Assembly: GCA_026874595.1 (NCBI GenBank)
Contig: CM049306.1
Span: 46,008,019 to 46,072,018 of the forward strand
Length of the DNA: 64,000 nucleotides
Direction of reading: 5' to 3'
Source of the DNA: Sipunculus nudus
Lineage: Eukaryota > Annelida > Sipuncula > Golfingiida > Sipunculidae
The notes under the pieces were generated by a model. The model had not been told where the DNA came from, searched no databases, and was given only the letters and a program-made list of their open reading frames with translations. Positions 47,198-58,243 of the stretch are shown in pieces. Each line of letters opens with the position of its first letter. The first letter of the stretch is position 1. A program made the translations under genes and the position numbers.

Positions 47198-49600
47198 TTA
47201 ATACTTTTTTTTTGCCTTTTCTAATGCATATACATCATGCACAGTGAGACCTGGCTTCACCAAGTGCAGTAACAGCAAACCGCATCTAAACATGGCTGTT
47301 GGTTCATGAGGCTGATCAGAATAAACAGGCAAATATTTACCATCTTTAATACACCAACCCCATTCCTCTGGTCTCATGACGGGCATTTCTCCTTTCCACT
47401 CATTGACTTGGAAGAACACCCTCAGAGAGTGAAACTATGCAGTTGCAGAAGTTGGTGGTAAAATCTGAGGTGCAGTGTTTGATGTTGATCTGGATACCTT
47501 TTCACAAAAGTGTCTGCAACAAAGTTCATTAAGTGTATTCACTGTTGTGCCACCATACAATATCACCAAAGCTTTTTCTCAAGCTTCAATAATCTCTTCT
47601 CTTTTTACCTTGAGTTTGCTGAAGACTATTGCCTGCTGACAGAACTGGGCATCTTTTTGGATTTTCTTTAGGGCTACACCTTTTCCTTATCCAAAGATAT
47701 GAGACGTGGTATCACATCCCATCATTGCATGTGCAAAGAGGATATGCCCACAAATTCTGGGACCAAGAATCTGTTTGGCTTGCTCAGTGCACCATATCCT
47801 GCTCTTTCTTGACAGGTGCTTTGACTGTGTGAAAGAAACAGATCATGTGCATTCATTTCAAGATGGTGTAACTCTGAGCAGTAAAAGGAGGTCAGTGTCA
47901 TCTCCAATCAGAACGGTGTCCCTTGTCCTATCAGCAGCAACAGCTGTCTTTACTATCTAAGTATATACGTCAGCCCTTGCATTACCTGAGTTGCAACCTG
48001 CTCTCTGTAATACATCATTAAGAAAATGTATAAGTCGTTGTTTATTTGTTGTATTACTCAAGAAATCCTCCTTTTTACTTTGGAGAATCATGCAGGCACT
48101 GAAGTGAACTGTTACACCTGTGTGCCTTTTGGACCTTCGCATATGGGTGGCATCCTTGGTTTTCAGCTCCACTGTATATCCATTAAAAATTACCATTGCA
48201 GATCCATAATTCTTTGTCACATGGGATACATACTTCTTACATATGGTGTGAAAGATTGAACCTCTAAGGCATGGTAGCCTATGGAGAAGGGCTTCACTAT
48301 CAAGGATATACTGTGCACCTGCTGTTGAAAGTTGTTGCTCACTCTCGATGGCCTTTCACAAAGCATCAGCAAAAGTGGCTTCGTGTGCTAGAAGAGGAGG
48401 AAATGATGCTTCAAACAGTGCTGCTGGATAAATACACGATTCATATTTAAATGTCGATTCCATGCTTTCCTCACTACACTCCCCTCTGGCTACCAATCTC
48501 CGGAAAATCAGCTGGGGATCAACTTTAACAGATTCTCCTTTGACCTTTATGGTTGAATACGAACCAAGTGTTGCTGTTTGCTCACTTTTCTTAAAGGTGA
48601 ATTCCTCTGTGGATTTTCCTAATATAGATGTCAAATCTTTTCCCCAATTTCGTGTGCTCATTCAGCATTAACTCCTTCCTGAGCAGTCATACCAGTTGCA
48701 ATGTTGAGAAGGGAGTTGGTCTCTACAAATAGGTTTAGCTCTCAGAGATCACTGATCAATTCAAGAGTGTCATTTGTATCTCACGCTTCTCTGCTCACAG
48801 ACACATCTCAATGTTGGTCGCTTGTTCCATATGAAACAGTTGTCAGGTTTTGCATGGCTGGATTGATTCTTGCAGATTCTGGCCTGATAAGACCCAGATT
48901 AGACCCTGAATTTCTAACATTCCTTTTCCCCTAGTCAATCCACCATGTGTTTTCACACTCCTCATCAGAACTTGTTTGATGATAAGATCAGTAGAGAGCC
49001 CAGCCCAATATCTGTCACCTCGTCTCACCACATGGTATCCTTCAATGAATTTCTGATTAACATCTATATGTGTCTCTTGTAGATTAAGCATCGTTTGTAG
49101 GTAGACATATGACGATTTTGGTATACAAGTTATGACCAGATGCTGCCCAAAAAGGCATCATGTCATGCACTGCCTGCACTTGCAACATGCAGTTTCCTGT
49201 CTGCTCCGCTTTAAAAAATTTACAATAGGAAGAATATCCACCATCTGCAGTCATTGTAACCAGAGATTTGCTGTAGGCATTTTCGTAGCTTTCTTTGCCT
49301 CCTCAATTTTTTTCTCAAATGTTTCAAGAATCTTCGATGAACAGACCTCCTCTTATAATAACTGTGAAGAAAAACATCTATCATATATTTCTGATACTTC
49401 AGGTGTCTCAGGTGGTGTACCACATGTGTCCTGGATGATTTGTACGTCTATTTCAGGGGTATCACGTACAGGAGCGACCATTCCAGATTCCTGGGAAAGC
49501 ATACCAGTGGACATGTAACAAACATTTGTTGTAACTTTGCCGGCTGGTCTATGGCCCACTTGTGACTTGTGGCATGCAGGCAAATGCACTGTGTTGACGC
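47198..49600 (-). pseudogene. Decayed intronless copy of a multi-copy PIN/XPG-like protein family
   Basis: Minus-strand segments in N-to-C order resemble a large family of uncharacterised proteins expanded in molluscs, cnidarians and fish. They are KSSYVYLQTMLNLQ, EGYHVVRRGDRYWAGLSTDL with RSVKTHGGLTRGKGM (about 48918-49040), VDPQLIFRRLVARGE with YPAALFE (about 48420-48530), and GNARADVY then TVLIGDDTDLLLLL (about 47880-47975). These are followed by LGPRICGHILFAHAMMGCDTT (about 47700-47765) and a C-terminal WKGEMPVMRPEEWGW (about 47340-47400). The acidic GDDTDLL and GCDTTS motifs fit a FEN/XPG-type PIN fold. At least four in-frame stops and several frameshifts break it. The usual C-terminal cysteine-rich tail is largely lost (KPGLTVHDV remains). 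No introns are apparent. Function of the intact family is not known to me. Confidence 0.75.
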
Positions 49601-49879
49601 TGTAACCTTTACATCCAGTCTATGATCCAAGAACGGCAGTCACAATTTTCTCATTCTGCCTTTAAAGCAGAATGTTTTGGTCTCCATTGTCTGTATGAAT
49701 TGTTATCAATGGAAAACATGTCGACAGCGGTGGTGGAATAGCTAGCTAGACTATCGGGATATTCATATAGATAGGAATTGAATGTGCCACACAATTAGGA
49801 GTATATGCGTCACGTGACTAACATGGAGGCATGAGACATGTTGTTTGGGGTTTCTACATAAAAATATGTGTGTCACCCA

Positions 49880-50794
49880 GACAACAACGAAAAACCAAAG
49901 GGGCAGAAAAGGTCAGTGAAAGCAAAAACCCAGACACTATAGATTCATATTTTCTAGAGAAACTGAACTCCAGTTACCTGATATTCCATCCACAGTGGAA
50001 ATGGTCGAGGCGAGCCATGCTGGCTTCAGTGCACTGGAGAAACAGTTGACAAGTTTGATAACAACAGTAGCAGACAGTATAAAGGCCCAGTGTGAACAAA
50101 TTCGTACTGAACTGAGTGAACAGATTAGAAATAGTACACAGAATTTACAAGAAAGTTAAGAAACTACCCAGCAAGAAGTTAAAGACTTGAAAGAAGGTAC
50201 AACAAAATAAGAAAACAGGATTAAAGAGCTGGAGGAGAAATTAGATGAGAGTAAAACAGAGTTGAAATCAGTTAAACAAGAAATGAACGATGTTTTAAAC
50301 CAACTAGAGAGACACAGCAGTGTGAAATATAACATATGTGTGAAAGGGGTGAAAGAAGAGAAGGGAGAAAATACACGTCAAACTGTGATAAAAATGTTAG
50401 AACAACAAGGTGCTGCAACTTCAAGGGCCGAGTCACTGAATGAAAAGATAGAGATGGCACACAGAACTGGACAATGGAAAGACAATAGGGACAGGCATTT
50501 CATAATCAGGTTATACAGCAGGGAGGACAGATGGGAAATACTGAAGAAAACGAAGAAGAGAGGACTGGAGGGTGAAATATGGTAGTTGAGGATTTTACAA
50601 AGGCAGATTTGGAGCTCAGAAAAAAGCTCTCCCACAAATGAAGAGTGCACATTAACAGTGGGCTGAAGGTTATGTTCCACAAAGGAAAACTGGTTGTGAA
50701 GGGAAAGGTTGTGGAAATTGAATAGAGACCACTGAAGCCGAGGATTACAGACCTCGGAATACATAAAAGATACTTCAATGATATGGTCAGCTGA
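49880..50794 (+). pseudogene. L1-like LINE ORF1 protein relic
   Basis: A heptad-rich coiled coil (about 50005-50330: ALEKQLTSLITT, ELSEQIRNSTQ, RIKELEEKLDES, LNQLERHSSV) leads into an RRM-like part (YNICVKGVKEEKGEN, IEMAHRTGQ, RHFIIRLYSREDRWEILKK). A C-terminal domain (VVEDFTKADLELRKKL, LKVMFHKGKLVVKGK) follows. This order is that of L1-type ORF1p (Transposase_22). Stops at 50157-50159 and 50208-50210, a frameshift near 50580, two more stops after it and a frameshift near 49990 inactivate it. No ORF2 follows. The product would have been an RNA-binding chaperone of a retrotransposon. Confidence 0.8.
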
Positions 50795-51802
50795 AACCTT
50801 AAACAGAATAATAGAACAGGCCTGGCACAACTCACTAATAAATATTTGGTGTGAACCAGTTAGCGTCTAAAACAGGGACAGCGCCATCTACAAGAAAAAT
50901 GAACAACTAGGAAATCATGTCTGATGCTCATGTTTGGTTATTCTGGATGGACTTTTCAATGTTTTTTTTTAGAGACTTATTGATACCCAGCTTAATATTG
51001 TGTGAACCTAACCATGTATGGAAATATGTAAACATAATTTGAGTTGAAACCTGTTACTTATGTAAGATGGAGGGATTTACTGGTGATAATTTAATAGTTT
51101 TAAAATGCAAGGTAATCGGTCTTTAAAAATTTTAATAAGCCATGATAAGGGCAAGTCTAATATAATGTAAAATTATAGGTTTTGATTCAAGACAAGTTGC
51201 CGTTTTTCAAGCTCTCTGTGTTAACACTGTTGGTAAGAAGTATGTAGTGAAAAGTAATCATTAATTACTGAACTGTTATTGAAAAGAATATTTAAAGAAA
51301 AAATCATATTTGAGTTTGTATATAGTGGAAATGTGGAAATGGCCAAGGTGAGATATTTTTTTTTACTAAAATTTCTTATGTGTTTTATCAAAATCATTCA
51401 TATTCTTAGTAAGTTAATGGGGCGACACCACAAAGTAGCTGAGTGACCTGTGACCTTATTAAATATGCATTGATGTTGCCCATAATCAAACTTTGGCAAG
51501 ATAATCTATTGGTAAGTACTTATGGTGAGTTTTGCAAAAATCCATCAAAGCCCTGGTAGGTTATTGCAGCGACACTAAAAGTTAATGGATGGATGGTGGG
51601 TATACCATAATACTCCCGTCATAAGATTGGTATATAAAAACTGAAGGAATTATAATATGGAAAAAAGTAAGATAGATTGCACAAGGAGAAAAAGGTAAAA
51701 AGTATTTTTATAATTTAGAAAAAAGTGTAGAAAAAAAATTTTGTATGAGTGTAGTGTCAAATTTTGATTTTCATGTGTTGTCATATCTGTAAATGTCTTA
51801 TT
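50795..51802. other. Intergenic sequence with a possible transposon fragment
   Basis: 51425-51620 has GTAAGTACTTATGGTGAG, CATCAAAG and an end-like TATACCATAATACTCCCGTC that look like an eroded element. The rest is AT-rich. No reverse transcriptase was recognised despite the ORF1 relic just upstream. Confidence 0.35.
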
Positions 51803-54123
51803 GTATCCCCAGACAAAGTCGGGGGATACTATGTTTTCATACCGGTCCCGCCGCCGCCGCCGCCGCCGCATATAAATCTTGTTGGAGCGATAACCCAAAA
51901 AATATTTCACGGAACTTTACCAAACTTGGTATATGTATAGATATGGGTAAGAGGACGACGCCTATTTAAAATGAGGTCATGACCTTTACTAGGAGAGTGT
52001 CCTTGACCTTGAATAGGTCCAATTTTGGGGAAAATCACACAAATTCTTTAATATCTCAAGAAATCTTGCATGGATTTATCCCAAAATCAAGTTGTTGGAA
52101 GATCATGGATAGGGTTGTCATGTTCCAGAAACTGGTGGCACCACCTATTATTCTTTACTTGTTTTCATGCCGTTTAATACCCCCAAAATTGCCACCTTCC
52201 AGTACTGTGAGCATTATAAGTCAAAAACTAATGGACAGATTTCTTTTATATTATGCATATACATAGGTATGGGTTATGGGATGATGTTTATTAAAATTGG
52301 GGTCATGACCTTTCCTATGATAGTGGCCTTGACCTTGAATATTGCCATATATGGTGAAAATCACACACCTCTTATGATATCTTCAGTGTTGATAGCCATA
52401 TGGATTTCAAACATGACTTATGTATGGCCCACCACTAAAGTAAGAACCCTATAGGTTCTAGGGTCATGAGGTCAAAGGTCAAGGTCACTGGACTGGCATT
52501 TTAAAAGATACTGTGGATGCATTTTAAGCCAAACTTTCATCCCAGGTCTTCCATCTTGAATATATAGCTCACTTGCCAATAGTGGATGATCCATATAAAT
52601 TTTGGGGTCACAAGGTCAAAGGTCAAGGCCACAGGAGCTATCTGTCCAAAAATTAGTTTCTGGATGATAATTCCTGTTTTTATTGATGCATTGATTTCAA
52701 ATTTGACTTATATATGTCCCATTGAAAAAGCAAAACTCCAATTGATTTTGGGGTCATGAGGTCAAAGGTCAAGGTCACATGACACATCTTTAAAAAGATT
52801 GTGGATGCATTTTCAGCCAAACATTTCATCTCACACCTTTCATCTTGCACATATAAGTCATCTGCCAATAGAGGAAGACCCCTATCAATTTTGAGGTCAC
52901 AAGGTCAAAGGTGAAGGTCACAGGAGCCATCTGTCCAAAAATTAGTTTCTGTATGATAATTCCTGCTTTTATTGATGTATGGATTTCAAACTTGACCTGT
53001 ATATGTCCCATTGGAAAAGCAAGACCTGAATTGATTTTGGGGTCATGAGGTCAAAGGTCAAGGTCACAGGACACATCTTTAAAAAGATGTGGATGCATTT
53101 CCAGCCAAACATTTCATCTCAGATCTTTCATCTTGCACATATAGTTCACCTGCCAAGAGAGGAATAACCCTATCAATTTTGAGGTCACAAGGTCAAAGGT
53201 GAAGGTCACAGGAGCCATCTGTCCAAAAATTAGTTTCTGAATGATAATTCCTTCTTTTATTTATGTATGGATTTCAAACTTGACTTGAATTTGACCCATT
53301 GGAAAAGCAAGACCCGAATTGATTTTGGGGTCATGAGGTCAAAGGTCAAGGTCACAGGACACATCTTTATAAAGATTGTGGATGCATTTTCTGCCAAACA
53401 ATTTGTCTCAGATCTTTCATCTTGCACATATAGTTCACCTGCCAAGAGTGAAAAACCCCTATCAATTTTGAGGTCACAAGGTCAAAGGTGAAGGTCACAG
53501 GAGCCATCTGTCCAAAAATTAGTTTCTGGATGATAATTCCTGCTTTTATTGATGTATGGTTTTCAAACTTGACTCGTATATGTCCCATTGGTAAAGCAAG
53601 ACCAAAATTGATTTTGGGGTCATGAGGTCAAAGGTCAAGATCACAGGACACATCTTTAAAAAGATGTGGATGCATTTTCAGCCAAACATTTCATCTCAGA
53701 TCTTCCATCTTGCACATATAGTTCTCCTGCCAAGAGAGGAAGAAAACTATCAATTTAAGGTCACAAGGTCAAAGGTGAAGGTCACAGGAGCCACCTGTAA
53801 AAAAAAATAGTTTCTGGATGATCATTCCTGCTTTATTGATGTATAGATTTCAAACTTGACTTGCATATATCCCATTGGAAAAGCAAGACCCAAATTGATT
53901 TTGGGGTCATGAGGTCAAAGGTCAAGGTCACAGGACACATCTCTAAAAATATCAAGGTCACAGGACCAACATCTTCAACAAGATTGTGGATTGTTAGATG
54001 GAAGAAACAATAAATATGCAAAGTGTCAGTATATGCTGCTAAAAATGGGGGTCTGTTCTTAAAGGGGGGGGGCCTACTATGTCTGGGGATACTCTGGCAC
54101 CTGCGGTGCCAAGAAATGTCTAG
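51803..54123 (+). mobile_element. Family A Helentron-like element, copy 2 (long form)
   Basis: Starts GTATCCCCAGACAAAG with the arm GGGGATAC completing a 5' hairpin, then a (CCG)n stretch. The 3' end has TGTCTGGGGATAC (54080-54092, exact complement of the start), the stem-loop TGGCACC-TGC-GGTGCCA (54095-54111) and CTAG at 54120-54123 followed by T. The 5' core resembles copy 1 (52000-52300). The middle (about 52440-53960) is an array of about 288 bp units. No coding capacity. Confidence 0.8.
52440..53965. repeat. About 288 bp tandem array with nuclear-receptor-like half sites
   Basis: GGGGTCATGAGGTCAAAGG starts recur at about 52750, 53039, 53327, 53616 and 53903, with a variant at 52460, giving a 287-290 bp period. 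Each unit has AGGTCAAAGGTCAAGGTCA in one half and a variant with AGGTCACAAGGTCAAAGGT in the other. Between lie GATGCATTTTCAGCCAAAC and CTGTCCAAAAATTAGTTTCT. It forms the core of the family A element. Confidence 0.9.
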
Positions 54124-55370
54124 TTGTATATGTACTGTATTGTTTTGGTGGTGTTAATAAAAAAAAGAGTATATGCTATAGGTGATAGTATATGACCAAA
54201 ATATATGGACACAATACACATGAGAGCAGATATAACAACTTAGTGAAACATTGAATGACAGGTGCATGACAAAATAATTTGTCATTACAGATATGTGACC
54301 TAAATTTTGAAGGCAATAGTTCAGCCATGGAAATGTGATTTACTATGTCAGCTAGCTGTTAGTCATTCAGCATGCATGCATCAATGTCACAATAGCAGAA
54401 CTGAAATTATAAATAACAATTTTGATTTTTACAAATGTTGTATTGATATAATTTTGTCAAATCAAAAGAGTTTTTATAACTTTATTTTCTCGTCAACATG
54501 CTTTAAGTAAACCAGTAGTTGTAAACCGGTTCTCAGAGGATTTTGCTTTAATATTTCATGACATAAACCACCATTACAGATGCCCTGTCCTTGATATGCA
54601 TCTTGAAAATACGAGTTACGGAAAAGAGATGAACTGCCTTGAGGCCCATATCCTGCATGTTTTAGTATCAGAAGCAACAAAAATAAATCCCTTCCACTAA
54701 CTGTGTGTTTCTGAGTAAATTATTCATTAGAGTCTGATGGTGCGGTTTGAACTTCGAAGGAAGCTTGGCAAGTTGAGTAAGGACATGGTACTTTACCTGT
54801 CTGTTAGTGTTATACTCTTAATTCTAAGTGTCAGTACTTCAGGTATAAACCAGTGGTCTGTACCTAGGAACAGATTTGTTTTTCCTGCAGTACAGGGTTT
54901 TAGAGGTGATTCAGATCAGCAACTGAACAATTCACTGGTGGCAACTTTGATTTAATCTCATTGAAACCATACTTGACCAGACTTTTTTTTAATATTGTGA
55001 TGTTAATCTTACAGAGAGATTACAAAACTTGTAAATCTATTTTTTTTTATTATTATCACTTTAACCCTTTACTGTTTACAAGCCACTAAAGAGCACTCTA
55101 AATGGGCAACTAGAATGCCATGATATGTATAGATTCTTTCAGGACAAAAATATTGCATATTATTTCTAAGTTTCAATGATTTTCAATAATTGTCAGCAAA
55201 CCCTTTTAGTGGGAACTGTTGAAGATTTGATAAAGATACAAAAAAAAGCTTGAAAAGATATGGCTGTTAGTGTAAATATAAATAGTGTCAGAATTTGTCA
55301 GAAACCTAAAATAAATGTAAACAGTAAAGGGTTAATCCAAGATTTATATAGGTTTATGTATGCCACTTTT
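54124..55370. other. Intergenic sequence, nothing recognised
   Basis: AT-rich, with no element ends or coding segments recognised. Confidence 0.4.
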
Positions 55371-56080
55371 TAGCTCAGCTGACTGAAAGTCATCAGAGCT
55401 ATAGCGATCACACTTTGTCCGTCGTCTGGTCGTCCAGACATTAACAGAGCACAAATCGTAACTGCTGGACCTGGAATCTTCAAACTTGACATCCTGGGAG
55501 GTCAATGAAAAATCTCCTTGGAAACCTGAAATTAGGTCTCTGTTACGTACCCATATTCTCCGAGCTATGGGTCTCGAAAGTAACCCCCAGAATAATAAAA
55601 AAATTGATACAAAAGGTCGAGTAGCTGAATAACTACTGCATTGATCTCCATTATTCTCTGCATGAATAATGATCATGGAGTGTTCCATCAGTTCCTGCAA
55701 ACTGGTGGCGCCACCTGTGTTTTTTTCCAATTTTTATGAATTTTTTTTTTATTTTTGAGACCTTTGAAGAAGCTGTCATCTGATAACAGGGCACAAATTG
55801 TAACCACTGGACCTGGAATCTTCTTACTTGACATCTAGGGAGGTTTATGAAATGTCTTCATGGAAAATTGAAATTAGGTCTCTGTTTCCCATATCTGAGT
55901 TATTGGGCACATATGTCCCCCCCCCCCCCCCTGAATAATTAAAAATGTGATATAAAAGGTCCAGTATATGAATAACTAATGCATTGATTGCCATGCTTCT
56001 TTGCATGCTTATTGATCATGGAGTGTTTCATCAGTTCCTGCAGACTGGTGGCACTACCTCTATTTTTTAATTTTTTTACA
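55371..56080 (+). mobile_element. Family B2 element, 3'-truncated copy
   Basis: Begins TAGCTCAGCTGACTGAAAGT with the hairpin partner AGTCATCAGAGCTA and a short GTCC-rich tract. Two core units of about 340 bp follow (ACTGGTGGCGCCACC at 55701-55715, ACTGGTGGCACTACC at about 56045). It stops where a family F start appears at 56085. A C run at 55919-55931 lies inside. Confidence 0.75.
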
Positions 56081-56479
56081 TTTTTAGCGAACCTGTAAGC
56101 TTATGCGATGGTGCGGCGTCGTCCATCTGCCATCAGCAGTCCGCAGTCCAAGGCTGGTTGTCCGCCGTCCATGGCTGTAAGTCAGAAACTGTCAGAGCTA
56201 GCAGCGCCAAATTACATATAAGAATTAGTCACATGTGAAACTTGGTGCCCTAGTAGAGCTTGTTATTGGGTATCCGCATTAATTTAGATTTGATAGAGAA
56301 AAAGCTTAAAAACCTTTAAAAATCTTCTACTCTGAAACTGTCCAGCCAAATTGTCTAGTATTTGTTGCCTGAGACAATCTCTCTCAAGTTTTTATGCCCC
56401 CGCCACAAAGTGGCCGGGGCATATAGTTTTACCCATGTCCGTCATTCCGTCATTCCGTCATTCCGAAATCAAACAGTTG

Positions 56480-57560
56480 TACGGACTTTTTTTCACAATG
56501 CCTGCAGATATTGGCCTGATTTTTGGTGTGTGAGCAGATAATGACCAGTTACAGATCGAGTTTGCGTTTCGTCCGGGTTGACCTACTTTTGACTGTTGAA
56601 CGGCTCCTAAACTTAGAAAATTTCATGAAAAATGGAAATTTTCATGACAAATACTCATGTACGGACTTTTTTTCACAATGCCTGCAGATATTGGCCTGAT
56701 TTTTGGTGTGTGGGCAGATAATGACCAGTTACAGATCGAGTTCGCTTTTCGTCCCGGTTGACCTACTTTTGACCATTTTACGGCTCCTAAACTTAGAAAA
56801 TTCATGAAAAATAGAAATTTTCATGACAAATACACATGTACGGACTTTTTTTGGCAATGCCTGCAGATATTGGCCTGATTTTCAGTGTGTGGGCAGATAA
56901 TGACCAGTTACAGATGAAGTTCGCGTTTTGTCCCGGTTGACCTACTTTTGACTGTTTACGGCTCCTAAACTTAGAAAATTTCATGAAAAATAGAAATTTT
57001 CATGACAAATACTCATGTACGGACTTTTTTTCACAATGCCTGCAGATATTGGCCTGATTTTTGGTGTGTGGGCAGATAATGACCAGTTACAGATCGAGTT
57101 CGCTTTTCGTCCCGGTTGACCTATTTTTGACCATTTTACGGCTCCTAAACTTAGAAAATTCATGAAAAATAGAAATTTTCATGACAAATACACATGTACG
57201 GACTTTTTTTGGCAATGCCTGCAGATATTGGCCTGATTTTCAGTGTGTGGGCAGATAATGACCAGTTACAGATGAAGTTCGCGTTTTGTCCCGGTTGACC
57301 TACTTTTGACTGTTTACGGCTCCTAAACTTAGAAAATTTCATGAAAAATAGAAATTTTCATGACAAATACACATGTACAGACTTTTTTCGCAATGCCTGC
57401 AGATATTGGCCTGATTTTTGGTGTGTTGGCAGATAATGACCAGTTACAGATAGAGTTCGCGTTTCGTCCCGGTTGACCTATTTTTGACCGTTTTACGGCT
57501 CCTAAACTTGGAAAAATTCATGAAAAATAGAAATTTTCATGACAAATACACATGTACAGC
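56480..57560. repeat. About 179 bp tandem array with 358 bp higher-order unit
   Basis: ATGCCTGCAGATATTGG starts at 56498, 56678, 56857, 57036, 57215 and 57393. Units at 56678 and 57036 are nearly identical, as are 56857 and 57215, so a 358 bp dimer has been duplicated recently. Four consecutive 60-codon minus-strand frames with overlapping ATGA junctions come from this periodicity. Confidence 0.9.
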
Positions 57561-57566
57561 CGTTTT

Positions 57567-58243
57567 TAGCCCTCAGCTCATAGGCTGATGGGCTATTGTC
57601 GTCACCCAAGCTGTCCGTCTGTCCATCTGTCTGTCCGGTGTCTGTCCGTCCGTCCGTCTGTTCCACGTCTGTTAACTTTTACCTTGTGAGCGGGATATCT
57701 CTAAAAGGATTCACCCTTGGAATTTTATTTCATCAGTGAAGATGTATATCGATAAAATCTCGGTCAAGTTCGAAGATGGGTGACCTTGACCAATTTTTCT
57801 ACTTTTTCGAGCTGATTATAGAAAAACCCTCAGAAGTTTATATCTCAGGAACCATTGTGTGGATTTTCACAAAACTTACTATGATCATTGGGACTGATGG
57901 TCTGTATGTGCTGCACAATTTTGGTGGTGCCACCTGCAATTTCTGATTTTTTAATGAAATTTTATCGGATTTTTTCAATTTTGGCCTTTTGTGCAGGATA
58001 TCTCCAAAGGTATTCAACACAGGAACTTCATTTCTTCAGTGCTATTGCATTATATTTACAAAATCTTGGTCAAGTTCAAAGATGGGTGATCTTGACCTAC
58101 TTTTCAAGGTCACAGAGCTTAGTATAGAAAAAAAACTTAGGAGCTTATTTCTCAGGAAGCATTTGGTGGATTGTTATGAAACATGGTATATACCTCTCCA
58201 ATTTAAATTTATAAATGATTATCTACTTTTGCTAATATTCTAG
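57567..58243 (+). mobile_element. Family D Helentron-like element, copy 2, nested in family C
   Basis: TAGCCCTCAGCTCATAGGCT opens it, with the family D body (GTGAGCGGGATATCTC, AATCTCGGTCAAGTTCG, GGTGGTGCCACC at 57923-57934). It ends CTAG at 58240-58243, then TTTCGCAATA, which is family C core sequence. The inverted-repeat and hairpin part of the 3' end seen in copy 1 is not recognisable here. Confidence 0.7.

Noticed and set aside
56623-57342. Four consecutive 60-residue minus-strand open frames with overlapping start and stop codons, looking like a peptide array
   Set aside because: They follow from 179 bp tandem units of a family C element. The frames do not continue into other copies, and nothing suggests translation.
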